DNA of 64,000 bases, from NCBI GenBank assembly GCA_003640385.1, contig RCAB01000251.1, positions 1-64,000 on the forward strand, read 5' to 3'. The position numbers were made by a program, and so were the translations under genes. The notes under the pieces were generated by a model. It was given only the letters and a program-made list of their open reading frames with translations, searched no databases and was not told the DNA's origin. Below, piece after piece: positions 35,562 to 48,889 of this stretch. Position 1 is the first letter of the stretch. Every line of letters begins with the position of its first letter. This DNA comes from Setaria digitata (taxonomy: Eukaryota; Nematoda; Chromadorea; Rhabditida; Setariidae).

Positions 35562-38388
35562 GCAAAACATAATTAATAATAGTGAATGAAACATAAATTT
35601 AACCTACATATTTTTCCATTCTACTTTTTTTTTTTCTTTTTTAATATAAATAAATTCTTGATATAAATATATTGGATAAAACGAGTAAGTATTGCAAATA
35701 GAAAAGTGTTAGATGGCTATAATGGTGGCCTTGGCCTTAAGCTATTCTAAAAAAAAAAAAAAAAAAAAAAAAAGTAAAAAAAAAAGGGAGAGAAATTTGG
35801 TTAAAATTATTGAAGCATAGGACAATAAGGTATGCTGTGCTTACATTTCTTTTTACGTCCCTTTCTCAGTGCTAAACTATTTTAATATTTGAGTAAAAAT
35901 AATTTTACATAACACTATTTTTTTTCTTTTTATTTTAAATGATTTTTACTCAACACAAAGCATAGGTTGGTTAATAATTGTGCAAAATTTGTGGAAAATT
36001 AATGAAACTAAGAGAAAGTGGAAATTGTTTAAAGTTTATTAATTACAAGATTACTCAATCAAATGCAAGCATATTAATTAGTAAGCAAAATTTGTTTAAA
36101 AAAAAAAAGAATGAAATTTAAGAAAAATTAAATAATGAAGTGGGCAAATTAGATAATTGCATATAAATTCCAAATGGTATGAAAGAAATGCAAGAATGAA
36201 ATGAAACTAAAAACAAATAATTAAATAGACAGCAAGATGAAATAAGCCTGAAAAGAATTAATATTAATTTAGAATGAAACATGGAAGCATAATTAAAAGT
36301 TCTCCGTGAAATTTTTAATAAAAAAAATAAATTGGTAAAACGAAAAAAGTGATTGAAAAGAAATAAATTTTAAAATGTAGAGAATCATTTAGCACAAAAT
36401 GGATGAAATGAGAAGTCATTAATTAATGGAACGTGAAAATTATTCTCAATTCTAAAACTTACAAATTTGAATGAATAAAATTCATTATACAACTGGCATT
36501 GATTACACTGAACTTATTTCATTCTATCTTTTAAATTCTTTTTTATTTTCTCTAATGAAATCTGACTGACTACAGCAGAAAAAAAAAAGTCTTATGCAAT
36601 TTAACATTTTGAAATTGGTTTATTAAGTTTCTGACTGCATCATATTTCTGGAAGTTTTAATTTAAAACAAAAAAAAAATCATAAATATTTTGAATTAAAT
36701 GCATCACATTGTACCTTTATTCGCAATTCCTGTTTTCTAGTACAAAAAAAAAACGGTTTAGGAATTTAAAATATTTTGGGAACTTATTTAAAAGTTATTT
36801 TATCATTTATTTGCCGGATGGAATGAGCTTGATCGATGAAATTTTTCAACAACACTTCTCATTGGTTAATTTGCAAAGTGGAAGAAATATTTTTACACAC
36901 TTCACCTAAAATCACTTCAAATTATCTCTTTTACCTGATATGGCTGTAATAAAAGTATTTCATTAAGATTACAAGTTCAAATTCCTAACAAGATAATTTT
37001 GCACTTTATCATGTCAAACTGTGCGCATCATGGATAAAATGATAATACAGATAAATGCAGTGCTGCTGACATGATATCGAAATTAAAATTTAACAACAGT
37101 TAAATAAAATAGTGATAATCAGTGATGATTTGTGTGATAATGATTTTATTATAAAGAATACAGTGAATTACAATGTTACCTTCACATATGGTACAGAATT
37201 TCTTTTTTCGCATCTTTTTCAAATTAAATTTTTTAAATTTCCAACTTTTTATCATTGCTTCTGTTATTTTAATCATTTTATTATCTATTTCTTTCCATAA
37301 GATCCAGAAATTTCTTCCTTCAAAATTTTCATCCGACGTAAATTTTTCGTCAATCCAAAAATAACTGACACAAATTCGGCTTCGAAGAATGCGTTCGATA
37401 GTGGAATTAAAAAAAGAAAGAGAGCATTTCAAAAATGATTTCTAACTAGAAAATTTAGGGGGCAACAAAATAATAGCTAGAAAAAAATCCTGTTTCGGAA
37501 AAAAATATTTTTAATTAGTGAAAATTTTTTTTTTTTGTGATTTAGGTAGTTAGCATTTACAGTAATCAAATTTACTTAATAAAATATGTAAATTTCTTGA
37601 GGGAAACAACCTTTTCAATACTTTATTAAAATAAAGTTAGGAGGAGAATGATAGAGAGCAAAAAAATAATAATTTTATTTTTGTAAAGCATGTGAATTGC
37701 AAAGTACCCAGCTTCATAATCAGTAAATCTCAGAAAGAAGAAAACATTGTTTTAAAATTTAAGAATAATTTTCATTTCTTTTCTTAATTTTAATTTGGAT
37801 AAACAGGCAAACTTCGGAAAGAAGATCAAAGGGAAATTATAAATATTCTGTAAAATCAAGAAATTGCAAAGGCAGTCAATTCACAAACTCATCCAGGAAT
37901 TTCAAATTTGCATCAAAATTGAAATTTTTCGTAAAGAATGCTACATCGTTTTTGATTGAATTTGTGAAAATTCAACAGTAAATACTGAAATTCAGCAAAA
38001 TTCAATGAATTATATACACTATGCTTTATAATTGGTAATTCGTTTGTTTTATATTATTAGTTTTTAGCGAATTTTGATTACTTTTATTTTGCTTTTTCAA
38101 AATTTTCTTAAAATTACAAAAAATTCTTAGTCAGTTACATTTGCACGAATATAATAATTTGGTGGAATTTTTTGCATGTACAAAGCATGTTTGATTTCTT
38201 CTTTCATTTTTAAAAAAGAAAAAGATATTGTATATAAATGATAAAATGATTTTATGTAATGATAATATTATTATAAAATAAGAAGAATAATAATTTACTT
38301 CGAAATCGGTTAGAAAGGAACAAATAGTCTGATAAGGAAAGTAATTAAATTAGTATATGAATATAAAATTTGATTAAAAACATATATA
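35562..38388. other. AT-rich intergenic DNA
   Basis: No supported gene. Both strands of about 37100-37430 are open for roughly 60-110 codons but show K/N/I/F-rich composition and no splice structure. TGATAA sites cluster near 37020-37140. Confidence 0.5.
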
Positions 38389-38471
38389 TATTCTATACTA
38401 AGAACTCTCGGCTCAAAATATTCTATACTAAGAACTCTCGGCTCAAAATATTCTATACTAAGAACTCTCGG
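38389..38471. repeat. 30-bp minisatellite, 2.7 copies
   Basis: The unit contains ATATTCTATACTAAG then AACTCTCGGCTCAAA; two full copies and a third truncated after CTCTCGG. Confidence 0.95.
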
Positions 38472-38726
38472 GAAGGTCCAATAATGGTTTTGATTGATTG
38501 TTTAAAGGATTGTTTTTTGATTGTTTTAACATTATCAGATCGAAAGTTTTGCTGAAATGTTTGAAAGTTTCATGCAAGGGTCAAATTTTAATCCTTCTAA
38601 AACATTTTGTCCAATTTAGTTTTCTGCAAAATTATCATTCATGAATGAATAAATAAATTCACATTTCCATTCCTCAGTTTCAACTTCCACCTTTTAATTT
38701 CGATTAATCCAATTTTGATTTTATGA

Positions 38727-39008
<282 letters not shown>

Positions 39009-39402
39009 GCACAAACGACTGCATTTCCGCTTTGCTTCTTCAATTTAAATTTCGAATTTAATTCTCTTTTTATTCATTACTCAGTTAGCTAAAATTCTTA
39101 CCCCCATCTTTTCAATTTAATATTAGCGATTGGTTTACTTTTGGTTTTTTAAATTCAACTCAAAGTTCATTATCAAACAATGATTATCTTTTGCAGTATA
39201 ACATAAAAGAAAATGTTTTATAGTAATATCTGATGAAAGATTTTCAGAAGCAATAGTATTAACTGCATAAATGATCTCCTCTAGAATTATTTACTTGAAA
39301 TATTTTTTTACGCAATTGACATGACAATAGGATGATAATTTGCCAGATAATTAGCATTTTATTCAAATTACTAAATTACCTGATTTTTGATTAGTTCTTG
39401 CA

Positions 39403-39954
39403 ATGTTATTCACAACGTCAAATTGCCTTATTCCAGGTGCAAATTATAAAAAATTTTTTAAAATCTTCAGAAACTGCATATTTCGCAATTGTTTCTCGTT
39501 CTTATTTTTGAAATTATTAGTTTTTCAGGATTTTTTAAAAGGATATTTTTCAAACCGAGAACTGATATCTCATCTTCTGTTAGAAAGAGAATCTATTGTA
39601 AAATTTGAATTTAGTCGAGTAAATGATTTAGAAGTATAGAGCAGAATCGATTGATCAAATGGAATATATCATTACGAAATGTTCGAAATCGTATGATGCA
39701 GCATTCATTTCGTGCTTCAAAATACAAGAAAAAAGACAAGTCGGAAATTGCCATTCCGGTGCTTTTACATTGGGATACCGGAACAATTCCTAGTTGAATC
39801 CAATGATTGGTCAAAAAATTTAATTAATGCAAAGTTTTCAGATTTCATTAACATCGATTTAATTACGCTTAAATCAGAAATTGGAATAAAACACTTGGAG
39901 ATGATGAAGCACTTGTTTTATTCGGCAAGATTATATGCTACTTATGCTAATTAG
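39403..39954 (+). pseudogene. Possible broken gene, frame-shifted
   Basis: Three overlapping plus-strand frames read as protein-like in succession: one ending YFSNRELISHLLLERESIV..VNDLEV (stop near 39639), one EQNRLIKWNISLRNVRNRMM..LLHWDTGTIPS (to about 39797), and one KNLINAKFSDFINIDL..YSARLYATYAN (stop 39954). No introns long enough fit between them, so a gene with two frame shifts, or a decayed copy, is the simplest reading. It is convergent with the membrane-protein gene at 41874-40166. No family is recognised and the minus strand is also open, so this is tentative. Confidence 0.3.
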
Positions 39955-40165
39955 AATTACAGAATTAAAATCTGAATCGCTAATGATGATTCATTAAATG
40001 ATGAATTTTATCAGATATCAAGGTAATGAAATGTGTCTGGATATCAAAAGTACTTAATATCATTGCTGATAAAGTAAGATCAGATGATATATGTGATTAA
40101 AGTGGAAAATCTCCAAGATAACTGCAAAGATCACTTTCAACTGTATCATAATGATAAGAATAATA

Positions 40166-41874
40166 TCACTCGGCATTACTAGTTGTTTGATTTCCAACTG
40201 TTGTAACATCTTTATCCATTTCCTCCGCTTTTTTGGTTAATTTTTTAATAAGTTCTTTATCCATTCGTGCAAGATATTCATCACATGCTTTTTTTGCAAT
40301 TGGAAACTGAAATATTTTCCCTTAATTTAAATTAAATCCAGTTTTTCTATTCTGAAAAAAAAAAATACACGATAAGTAGAAAAGCATATATTCTACATAA
40401 CAAATTTTGCTTCTTTAAAATAATTAGGTATCACTTCTATTTACACAAATTTCTCCTTTTTTTTTTTCTATTTATTGAAAATTTATAAATCTACCAAATA
40501 ATTACATGTGTCATTAATTTCATTGAAATAATAAATAATTTTTCAATTTTTTTTTTTTTTTCATTTTACTCTATAAAAATTTATTAACAAACCGGTACAA
40601 GCATTGGATAAAGATTACGAATTTCATCACGAATATACCAACATGTAATAATTGTTACCAGAATGATTACTACTAATGGAATGAGATAACCGAATATGAT
40701 AAGTTCAAATGCCATCTTTCTGAAATCAAATTGCAAAAAGAAATGCTAGCTAAAATTCATTTTCAAACTTTTATTAATAAAAAATTTGGCATTTTAGATC
40801 GTTATATTTTAAAAAAAAAAAGAGGAAAAAGAAAAGAATTCCATTTTACAAATTTCAAATATGAAAATTAAAATATCAAATTTTAAACGTGAAACTGAAT
40901 TTTCAACAACTAAAATACGTACAAATTTCACGATGAAACAATTATACATGAAATTAAAAAAAGAAAAAAAATGAAACCTTTTCTTTTCTCTAATCAAAAA
41001 AAAAAGCAAATAAAAAATAGAAAATTACAATCACCTAGGTAGTTTTTGTTTTATCATTAATCTAATATCACCATAATTATCACATACTTTACTTAGCAGC
41101 AGTTCTTGATCAAAATGCCTTCAAATTACCGATTGAAATTAATGAAATTAATGAATTAAAAATTGAAACAAAAAAAAAAAAAAAGGAATACATTAATGTT
41201 TTGGAAAATTTTTGCGTAAATTTGTGCGCTACAGACATTACAAGCGGTGAAAGTCGTAATGCATTAGCAATATTATCCAATGGTTTATTAATAATAACCA
41301 ACACTTCGGCAATCTAAATTTTACCAAAAAAGAAGCTAAAAGAAAAAATTCCTATAATTAGATTTTCTTTTATTTTATTTTATAGTGCAAATTTAAGAAA
41401 CTATGCAACTTTTGCTTAATAATTTTTCATTTTCCAACTATTATTACATATTGTTCTTGCAATTTACTTGGTATTAAAAAATAAATTTCATTGGTAATTA
41501 CTTGATTTAATAGCAAAAAAAAAAAAAAAATTCCAGAATTATTTTTTTAAAAAAAAAAAAGAAAGAAATGAAGAGAAAGCTAACCTCCTCAAATGTAAAT
41601 ACTGCTCTTGCATATCGTGCAAATGCAAGTGCGATATCCAAACTAGTACTATCAATTTTAGTAGTACTAAAAGCTAGGATAAGGAATACCACAATAGCTT
41701 AATTAAAATAATTAGTGCAAGTTTTAGGCATTAATTAATTAAAGCAATTAAATGATAGAAAGGAGGAGATGGGAGGAAAAAAAGCGCTAAAATGCGGGAG
41801 CTTTGCAATTTCTATAATTAAATTTTATTAATTCGTTAATTTAAAATAATACCATGTCGATATATTGAAGTCAT
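40166..41874 (-). CDS. Unrecognised 202-aa single-span membrane protein
   Basis: Six small exons (41874-41853, 41697-41585, 41313-41192, 41118-41035, 40719-40593, 40306-40166) join with phases 1/0/2/2/0 to 202 aa. Residues 1-18 form a signal peptide (MTSIYRHAIVVFLILAFS). Residues about 19-114 are a short, mostly Cys-free ectodomain (one Cys in SKVCDNYGDIR). Residues about 118-141 are a transmembrane segment (IIFGYLIPLVVIILVTIITC), followed by a Lys/Glu-rich cytosolic tail (DEYLARMDKELIKKLTKKAEE). This gives type I topology, or two spans if the signal is not cleaved. Acceptor TTATTTCAG (AG at 41946-41945) could be the trans-splice site, giving a 70-nt 5' UTR. The last two exons alone look like an 87-aa protein beginning MAFELIIFG, since an acceptor lies just before that Met. 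No homologue is recognised. Confidence 0.72.
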
Positions 41875-42080
41875 TTTGTTCCTTCTTTTTTCCTCTTCCT
41901 TTTTACGCTAAGTTAAAATCAGTGCAACCGTACAAAAACTAAACCTGAAATAAAATAACATTTCATCTAAATACCTTTCCTATTTTAAATAATTTACAGC
42001 AGTAGTGAAAGTATTTTAAAAGCTTCAGTTATTTTTATCATTCTCAAAGAATATACAGCAAAGATAAAGATGGAAAAAAT

Positions 42081-42174
42081 CCGGAAAATTAATTTTAATT
42101 AAGCGATTAAATTAAAACATTTTATNTTGCCGGAAAATTAATTTTAATTAAGCGATTAAATTAAAACATTTTAT
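42081..42174. repeat. 45-bp exact duplication across a single N
   Basis: 42081-42125 and 42130-42174 are identical and flank N at 42126 (plus TTG). As at 14864, this is best read as two overlapping contig ends joined without merging. Confidence 0.85.
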
Positions 42175-43320
42175 ACAACGTGAATTGTTTGCATTCTCAT
42201 CATAAAACAATGATAATTAGACAGATATTCTACCGAACAGCTTAAGATAACTCAAAATATTCGCAGATTTTAATCCTAATCTCACTAAACTGTTATTAAA
42301 TTAAAATTAAATTATTAAACTAAACTTAAATCTTCATTACTCCATGGCCATTTTTCTGCTTAATGAATGCTAACGACTCACTAAATGATGAGAATGAAAT
42401 GTGAAAGTTCAGGAAACACTGACTTCTTAATGTGTAAAAAATATTTTAGCATATGAAATTTTATGAAACTTTTTAAAGCTTACTTGTTACCTTTCTGTTT
42501 TCAACAAAAAATCTCATTAAAAGCATTCAACATTGTTTAAAATTCCTTTAAATGTGTATATTTTGCTATGCGAAATGTTGATTATAGTTTTTTCTTTGAA
42601 TTGAAAGATTGGAAATAAAATTCTGAATCGAAATCGAAATTTTGCTTTATTCATAATTTTGCCGAACAGTAGCTCAATTTAGGTGGAGAAGTTCTATTAA
42701 TTTATACAAATCCCAAACTTTATTCCAAAAATTAAAAATATTTCACACATATGAAAATAGCGTTGTAGTTTGAGAAAGAGAAGAGATTGCCAGGATATGT
42801 GAAATATTAGAGTAAAGAATGTAAGCAAGAAAATTGAAATAGTGAGGAAATGATGAGAAAAAGATGACACATGATGTAATGTCTTATGAGGTGAAGGTAG
42901 ATCAACGAAGAGACGGCAGAGATTGGTGAAAATATGAAAAGAGTGTTGCTGTAAAGATTGATAAAAAAAGTGAAATAACAAAGGATTGCTACTGTAGCAG
43001 TGATTGATGTTGTCGACTTATTAGGCTGTTCAACAAATTATTGTTATGTTCTTAGGAGAATTGGTTGTTGTAATAAGATTTGACGATAAAGATTGCGGTA
43101 AGCTAAATTAGGCTTTCTTGCTAATTAATGAGTGGGAACTAGTTCGGTAGCTTCGTTTTCTTTGCAACTTTTCGCTATCTAACATTTGCATAGGACTGAG
43201 AGAGGTTTGGGATTAATTAGCAATGTGATTTATTTATTCATTCATAATGTTCATTTGCTTCTGTTAAGCTTTGTAAATTTTTATATTTAGGAAAAAAAGA
43301 GAGAAAAAAAAAAAAAAAGA
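42175..43320. other. Intergenic DNA between divergent genes
   Basis: Between the minus-strand membrane gene and HMG-CoA synthase. It is AT-rich; the stretch 42700-43220 is purine-rich on the plus strand, which creates the 94-codon F/H/S-rich minus-strand frame there. No gene is supported; promoter elements of both neighbours may lie here. Confidence 0.45.
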
Positions 43321-43689
43321 ATGGGAAANTTGATAGAGGATAATTTAACCTTCTTGTTTTTGCTTTTGTTTTTTCTCAAAAATAACTCGTTAATCTTTTT
43401 TTTCCTGCTTATATCAACCATTAATATAATTATATGTTTCTATTTGCTTCTAACTTTCTCTTGTCACACAAACATGCTTGCTTATTATTTGATGCTAGCA
43501 TATATCGTAAAAAATTCCCATCATATTATTGCATCTATAATTAGTTTTATTATTATATTATTAACATCAGTGAAGAAAAATATTTGTTTTTTGCAGCATA
43601 ATTACTTTTGGGAAAAAGCTTACCTTTCTATTTCATCTTTCGGCTTCATTTTTTTCCTTTTATTTTTACATTCAGTAATATTTGCATAG
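43321..43689 (+). other. 122-codon hydrophobic open frame upstream of HMG-CoA synthase
   Basis: An open frame of 122 codons (with an N at 43328) that would encode a multi-span hydrophobic protein (FLFLLLFFL.., IIASIISFIIILL..). It stops 44 bp before the HMG-CoA synthase ATG, and the synthase trans-splice acceptor follows. T-rich DNA naturally yields such frames, so it is recorded but not called a gene. Confidence 0.2.
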
Positions 43690-43732
43690 TTCTTTGGCTT
43701 TTTTTTCTTTTTTTTCGTTTAGTCATTTCAGG

Positions 43733-46700
43733 ATGACACCAGTAAGACAGGTATGGTTAGCGGATCAAGTTGGTATACGTGGCATAGAACTGTATATACC
43801 AAAACTATATGTAAATCAGAAAGATCTTGAAATGGTAGTGTAACTTTTTATTGGGTACATAAATTTATGTTTACTATTGATTTTTAATAATTCTTTTTTC
43901 TTTTAATTTTTTTCTTCGCGCCTCTTTATCTTTTTTTAATTCCTTTCCTTACTTACTTTTACACTTTCATATTTCTTTTCAAGCTTACCTCTTTTTCTAT
44001 CTTATGTTCATCTTTAGTAATGACTTGGGAGATTTTGCAATTATAAACTATATGTAGTAAATAGATTCTACCGTATTTTAGTTTGACAAAGTTGAAAAAG
44101 GCAAATATACTGTTGGACTTGGACAAGATGAAATGAGTTTTTGCGCCGATCATGAAGATATTACGTCGATTTGCTTAACAGTTGTATCAAAATTGTTAAA
44201 GAATTATGGCGTACGTGTTTTTTCTTTCTCTTTTTCTGGGATTATTGTGAAGAAACTTTAAAACAAAGGTGGCCATATTCTGAACTTCTGTAATGCCCTA
44301 CGAAAACAATACATTGGCGTGTGCTAAGAAACAAGAACCATTAGAAATATTCTGTTATCGGATAGGCATCTACTAGTCGATGCTAGAAAACTCTGTGCAG
44401 ATCGCATTTTTCTTCATATCAAAATAAACTGATAAGAATCGGACGGAAGCAATTGAGTTTTCTTATCAGACATTGAACTACATGTCTTTCTAATGTAATT
44501 TATGTCAAAATGACATCGATGTGTGAACTGATATTGTGGAGTGCACTTTTGGCATGACATTACAGTGCATTTAAAAAATGATATTGGTGTTAAGAAATGA
44601 ATAGTAAAGCCTACAGATTGCTTCTTGCAGCTTTCCACCAAGGATGTTGGTTTTCTTTGTGTCGGAACAGAAACACTGATTGATAAGAGTAAAAGTGTCA
44701 AGACATCGTTGATGAGATTGTTCGAGGGTAATTGTGATATTGAAGGAGTCGACGTGAAAAATGCCTGTTACGGTGGTACTCAAGCTTTATTTCATGCCAT
44801 TGATTGGACATATGCTAATTGGGAATTAGAAAGTAAGTGCTGGATAAAAATTGCACTTTCATTTTCACGCATAAATAGTTTCGTTCTGGACTATTTTTCA
44901 TTCCCAATTTATACATATTATTCTTGAATAAAAGCCATTTTGTTTAATTTCAGAACGATATGCAGTTGCTGTTATGGCGGATATAGCGGTTTATGGTGCT
45001 GGACCTGCACGATGTACAGGGGGTATGTTTTGTAATCTATAGTCTGTTTAAAATTGCTTCAGGGTTTTCAGTTTGGAATATTGAGATCTAGTTTTCAATG
45101 TTGGAGATGATCTATTAATAAACGTTCTTAAAGTAGGAAAAACACTTCGTTTACATAGAGATAAAAAATACTTCTGCATTTTCATTTGTTTTCCACTTAG
45201 ACGTCTTATTCATTTATTCAAGCTTGTTTTATTTTAAGGAGCTGGAGCTTTTGCGGCCTTAATTGGTCCCAATGCAGTACTGTCGTTTGAAAGAGGCCTT
45301 CGAGCAATGTATATGGTTGATGTTTACGATTTTTATAAACCAAATCAACCTACACCTACAGAATATCCTATTGTTGAGGGGCAAGCCAGCTTGCAGGCTT
45401 ATCTCACTGCGGTGGACGAGACTTACAAGTTGTACTGTCAAAAGGCCGTAAAACTGAAGGACGAAGGTTTTTAATTTCTGATATTGGGTACATGAGGTTG
45501 AAATCCTTCCTTTTGGAAAACGAATTCATGATACACACTTTTTTATATTTCAGATAAATTTGCGTTACAGTTTCAAAGTAAAAATTTCAACTTCCTCATT
45601 AATGGTAGTTTTTGATTTTAGTAGTGAATATTTCGGATTTTAATGCGATTTTTTTTCACTGTCCGTTCACTCGTCTTGTTCAAAAGGCCCTTGGTGTGTT
45701 GGCATTTATTGATTTCCAGCGTGGATTAAGCAAACATTTGGTAGATATCGAACGAGCCAAAGCTACAGAGTAGATTTTTGTTTGGGAATTTAGATGTGAA
45801 TATTATGTGCAGTTATGAGGCTTGGTGCAAAACCACTTAAATATAGTCATAGAAGGCTGTCGTAGTAATTAGAATTTTCAGCTGAGGAATTATTTTTAAG
45901 GAAAAATGAAAAAATTTACGATATGACAAGTTTTCGAATTTTTGCCCTGCTGTTTCATGAAAGACTTCGAGCTGTCATGATAAAGCTTATGAGAAACCTC
46001 GTACTTATCAGTAATACTGTATTTCAGCTTTTTACTTGAACCGCGTGAATTGAATTATATGAGTCGTGATTTTGCTACTATGTCAACAAGTATAAGCGCG
46101 AAATTGTGGGCCGAAAAAACTGAACCATTTTTGCTATTTAATCGTCGCGTTGGCAATACATATACGGCTTCATTGTACTTGCAGTTGATTTCATTTTTTC
46201 ATCGGTAAATTTCATGACACTTTACTTGATCACTTTAGTAAGTAGTTGAGTGTCATAAGTTACTTTTGTATTGATAGATTAGGGAACTAAATTTAGAGTC
46301 TCAAATTATTATCCACAACTAATCCAAAAAGCTGATTGCTCAACATATGAACCATAACTGATGATTTTGAAAAAAAAAAAAGTCACAACAATCACTGCAC
46401 TTTAATACACAACTACTAAATTAGGAAGTTTTTCTGCATTCAATCACGTTTTCAGTAGTCTTTGCTTTATACAAGTTTTCTCGTGGGTATTTTGTGTGTC
46501 TTTTAACGGGGCATCTTATTGTTAATTGCATATACTACCTTTCAGTACTGATTTTTTGTTTATTCTTTATTTTGTTAAACGATAGTACAAACAAAGCCTG
46601 GTCTTATGATCTTATCGTTTGGTAGTGGTTGATTTAACAAAGCATGGTAAAACTTATATTTGGTAGCTTCAAGTAAATCAGCATGATTCTACCTATTTGC

Positions 46701-47913
46701 TGTCAGGTAGTTCAGATCAGTAGCATCCAGGTGGTGAATAGACATGACGAAAAAATTTCTCTTGTCATCACTTCGATATGTAATTGTATCGATATTGCGT
46801 TCTCGAAAGATCGTATTATGATGGCAGTTTTTGCAGTGTTCGCTATATTCTTTAAACCGATCGTTGGTAAATGACGGTTTTTTTAAAATTTAATTTGCCC
46901 TTTTTCAGTTCGTCAGATGCAGATGCTTTAGGTGCTCAGCGACTTTTATTTTTCTCCTATGGTAGTGGAGCAACTTCAGCCATGTTTTCAGCCCGAATAT
47001 TGATGCTAGATAAGGGTTGGTGACTTTGCGTCAGGTATCAGTAGTTTTTGCTTTTCTTTGCACTTAAGATCTTTTTTTTTTTAATTTCTCTTCCCTAAAT
47101 TCGATTACAGTTTCAAGTCATTTACTTTGTTCTCGGTTTCAAGTCCAGTTTGTTAGGATGGGATTTTATTTTTTTTTTACTCTTGCTCTGAACTTTAAGC
47201 TTTTCTAGTTTGATCTTTTGTGCTGTTGGGGATTGATTATTCAATGAAAGACAAAATTTTGAAGTGCTGAGTTGCATTTTTCATCCGTTGCTTTGCAGCA
47301 TATGTTCAAGACTGGTACTTTTCTTTCTGTCCATCGAGAGTTGGGATGATACTCAATAAAGTATTTAGTGTTTAAGAATGTGGAATTGACAAGTGAGCTA
47401 GTATATATTCTCGCTTCGTATTTTCCAGATGCTAAAGATCAGTATTTACAAATAAAACGAAGCTCTGATGAAGCGGTGGCACTGCTGGAGCAGCGCTTAT
47501 GCGTGAACCCGGAACGTTATCATGAAATTTTGGCTCTTAGGGAAAAACTTTTGGCAAGTACAGGTACATTTGCGATTAATATTTCGTACAGTATTCAATG
47601 ATGGGGACGATTTTTTTTTTAAGCCAGTACTCATATAAATAGGTCGTTTTAAATCTAGATTGGTCTTCAAGGTAAACTTTGTGAACCGAAATATGTGTAA
47701 AATTTACTACCACACCATCGTTATTGAATAGTTATTTCTAAAACTATTTGGCATGAAATTTGGTGGTTTATTCCAGCTCCATACAGTCCGGAAGGTGCGA
47801 AAAGTGAATTGGCCGGTGAGTTCAGTTTATTTCCTGGTACCTATTATCTGATGAATATTGGTGACAAATACAGGCGATATTATGCTCAAGCATCCTGTCA
47901 AAAGTTAGTATAA
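43733..47913 (+). CDS. HMGCS1: Hydroxymethylglutaryl-CoA synthase, cytosolic type
   Basis: Condenses acetyl-CoA with acetoacetyl-CoA to HMG-CoA, the committed entry to the mevalonate/isoprenoid pathway. Ten exons: 43733-43834, 44082-44210, 44631-44832, 44954-45022, 45239-45466, 45622-45769, 46028-46204, 46909-47015, 47429-47563 and 47777-47913; all phases match, giving 477 aa. Catalytic residues are present: Glu91 (VGTETL), Cys123 (NACYGG, the acyl-enzyme nucleophile) and His256 (FFHCPF). Other family blocks are [47 protein letters not shown] and the closing [16 protein letters not shown]. There is no mitochondrial leader; [19 protein letters not shown] starts at the fold. It is somewhat shorter at the C-terminus than the human cytosolic enzyme (520 aa). 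A strong trans-splice acceptor (TCATTTCAG) lies one base before the ATG. Confidence 0.97.
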
Positions 47914-48889
47914 CTCACTTTAGTAGCTGTAGAAATTGCATTCCTTATGTGTGATTTTCTTTCAATTGTTTTATTTATTTTCACTGATTGAAATTTTTTT
48001 TTTAAGTACTGGGCGGCGCATGTCTTGTAATTTTTGTGCTACTGTTTCACTTTTTCGAATTCTAATATAGCAGATGAAATTGTGTGTGCTGATCTGGCGA
48101 CTTATTTTTAGGAATTCGTATGTGATATAATTTCCTGATTTTGGAAATTTGATTGCTGTTTCATATGCTGCATTTCACAGTGAAAGTATGCATCAAAACT
48201 GTGTTTTTTTAGCTGCCTAAATTTAAAATTTCTTCGTTTATAGGCTAGTCTTTCATTAATTTATGCAGGAAATAGTTAACTGGTTGATCTTACCTAGTTA
48301 ATGTTACTTCGTTGATTTAAGTAACAGTGAGGCATGGTGAATGGTAGTCACCTCAAATGAATCACAGTTTTTTTTTCAAAGCTATTTTATTTGGTTAACA
48401 GTTGACACCCCGTAACAGTACTTTATGCTTTGAAATCAGTTTTTCTCTTCTTTTTCAGATTAAACATTCAGCAAATTTTTTTCTTTTTGATTTATTGTAT
48501 TTAGAAACTTTTATTACTATTGAAAAATAAAAATATTCGGACACAATAAAGCAATATTTTGTAAATATTCCAGAAACAGAAAATGTATTTCTAAAAACAT
48601 TACTTTACATCACCAGGGTGTTTGACTGTACTTTTTCCAAATGATTTTTGATTCTCATTTATTTTCGATTGACAATTTTTATAGCTTTTTAATGGAATAT
48701 AATGTTGCTGCTGCTGCCCGTGCTACTTAATGCTTTTTTTTTTTCAATAAAGTTTTACATGCCTGATTAGTTGAAACAAGCATGTAGGAACTGTTTTATA
48801 AAGTCTAAAGTAAAATTCATATCCTGTCCAGTTCATACTGGAAGCTGTATTCCTACCAAGTTTCTATAGTTACATTGCAGTGCAAGAAA
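47914..48889. other. Convergent 3' flanks
   Basis: Between the stops of HMG-CoA synthase (+) and the metallophosphoesterase (-). It should contain both 3' UTRs. No coding signal is seen. Confidence 0.6.

Noticed and set aside
37100..37432. 110-codon minus-strand frame
   Set aside because: Composition is I/K/N/F-rich like surrounding DNA and the plus strand is equally open; no splice sites support it.
42697..42981. 94-codon minus-strand frame
   Set aside because: Its F/H/S/L bias follows from a purine-rich plus strand; no acceptor near its start and no family resemblance.
44414..44783. Minus-strand frames of 70-95 codons
   Set aside because: They are shadows of exon 3 of HMG-CoA synthase and its intron.
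45259..45451. Minus- and plus-strand 60-codon frames
   Set aside because: Both overlap exon 5 of HMG-CoA synthase out of frame.
47135..47160. tRNA B-box-like TTTCAAGTCC
   Set aside because: Inside an intron of HMG-CoA synthase with no A-box at the right distance.
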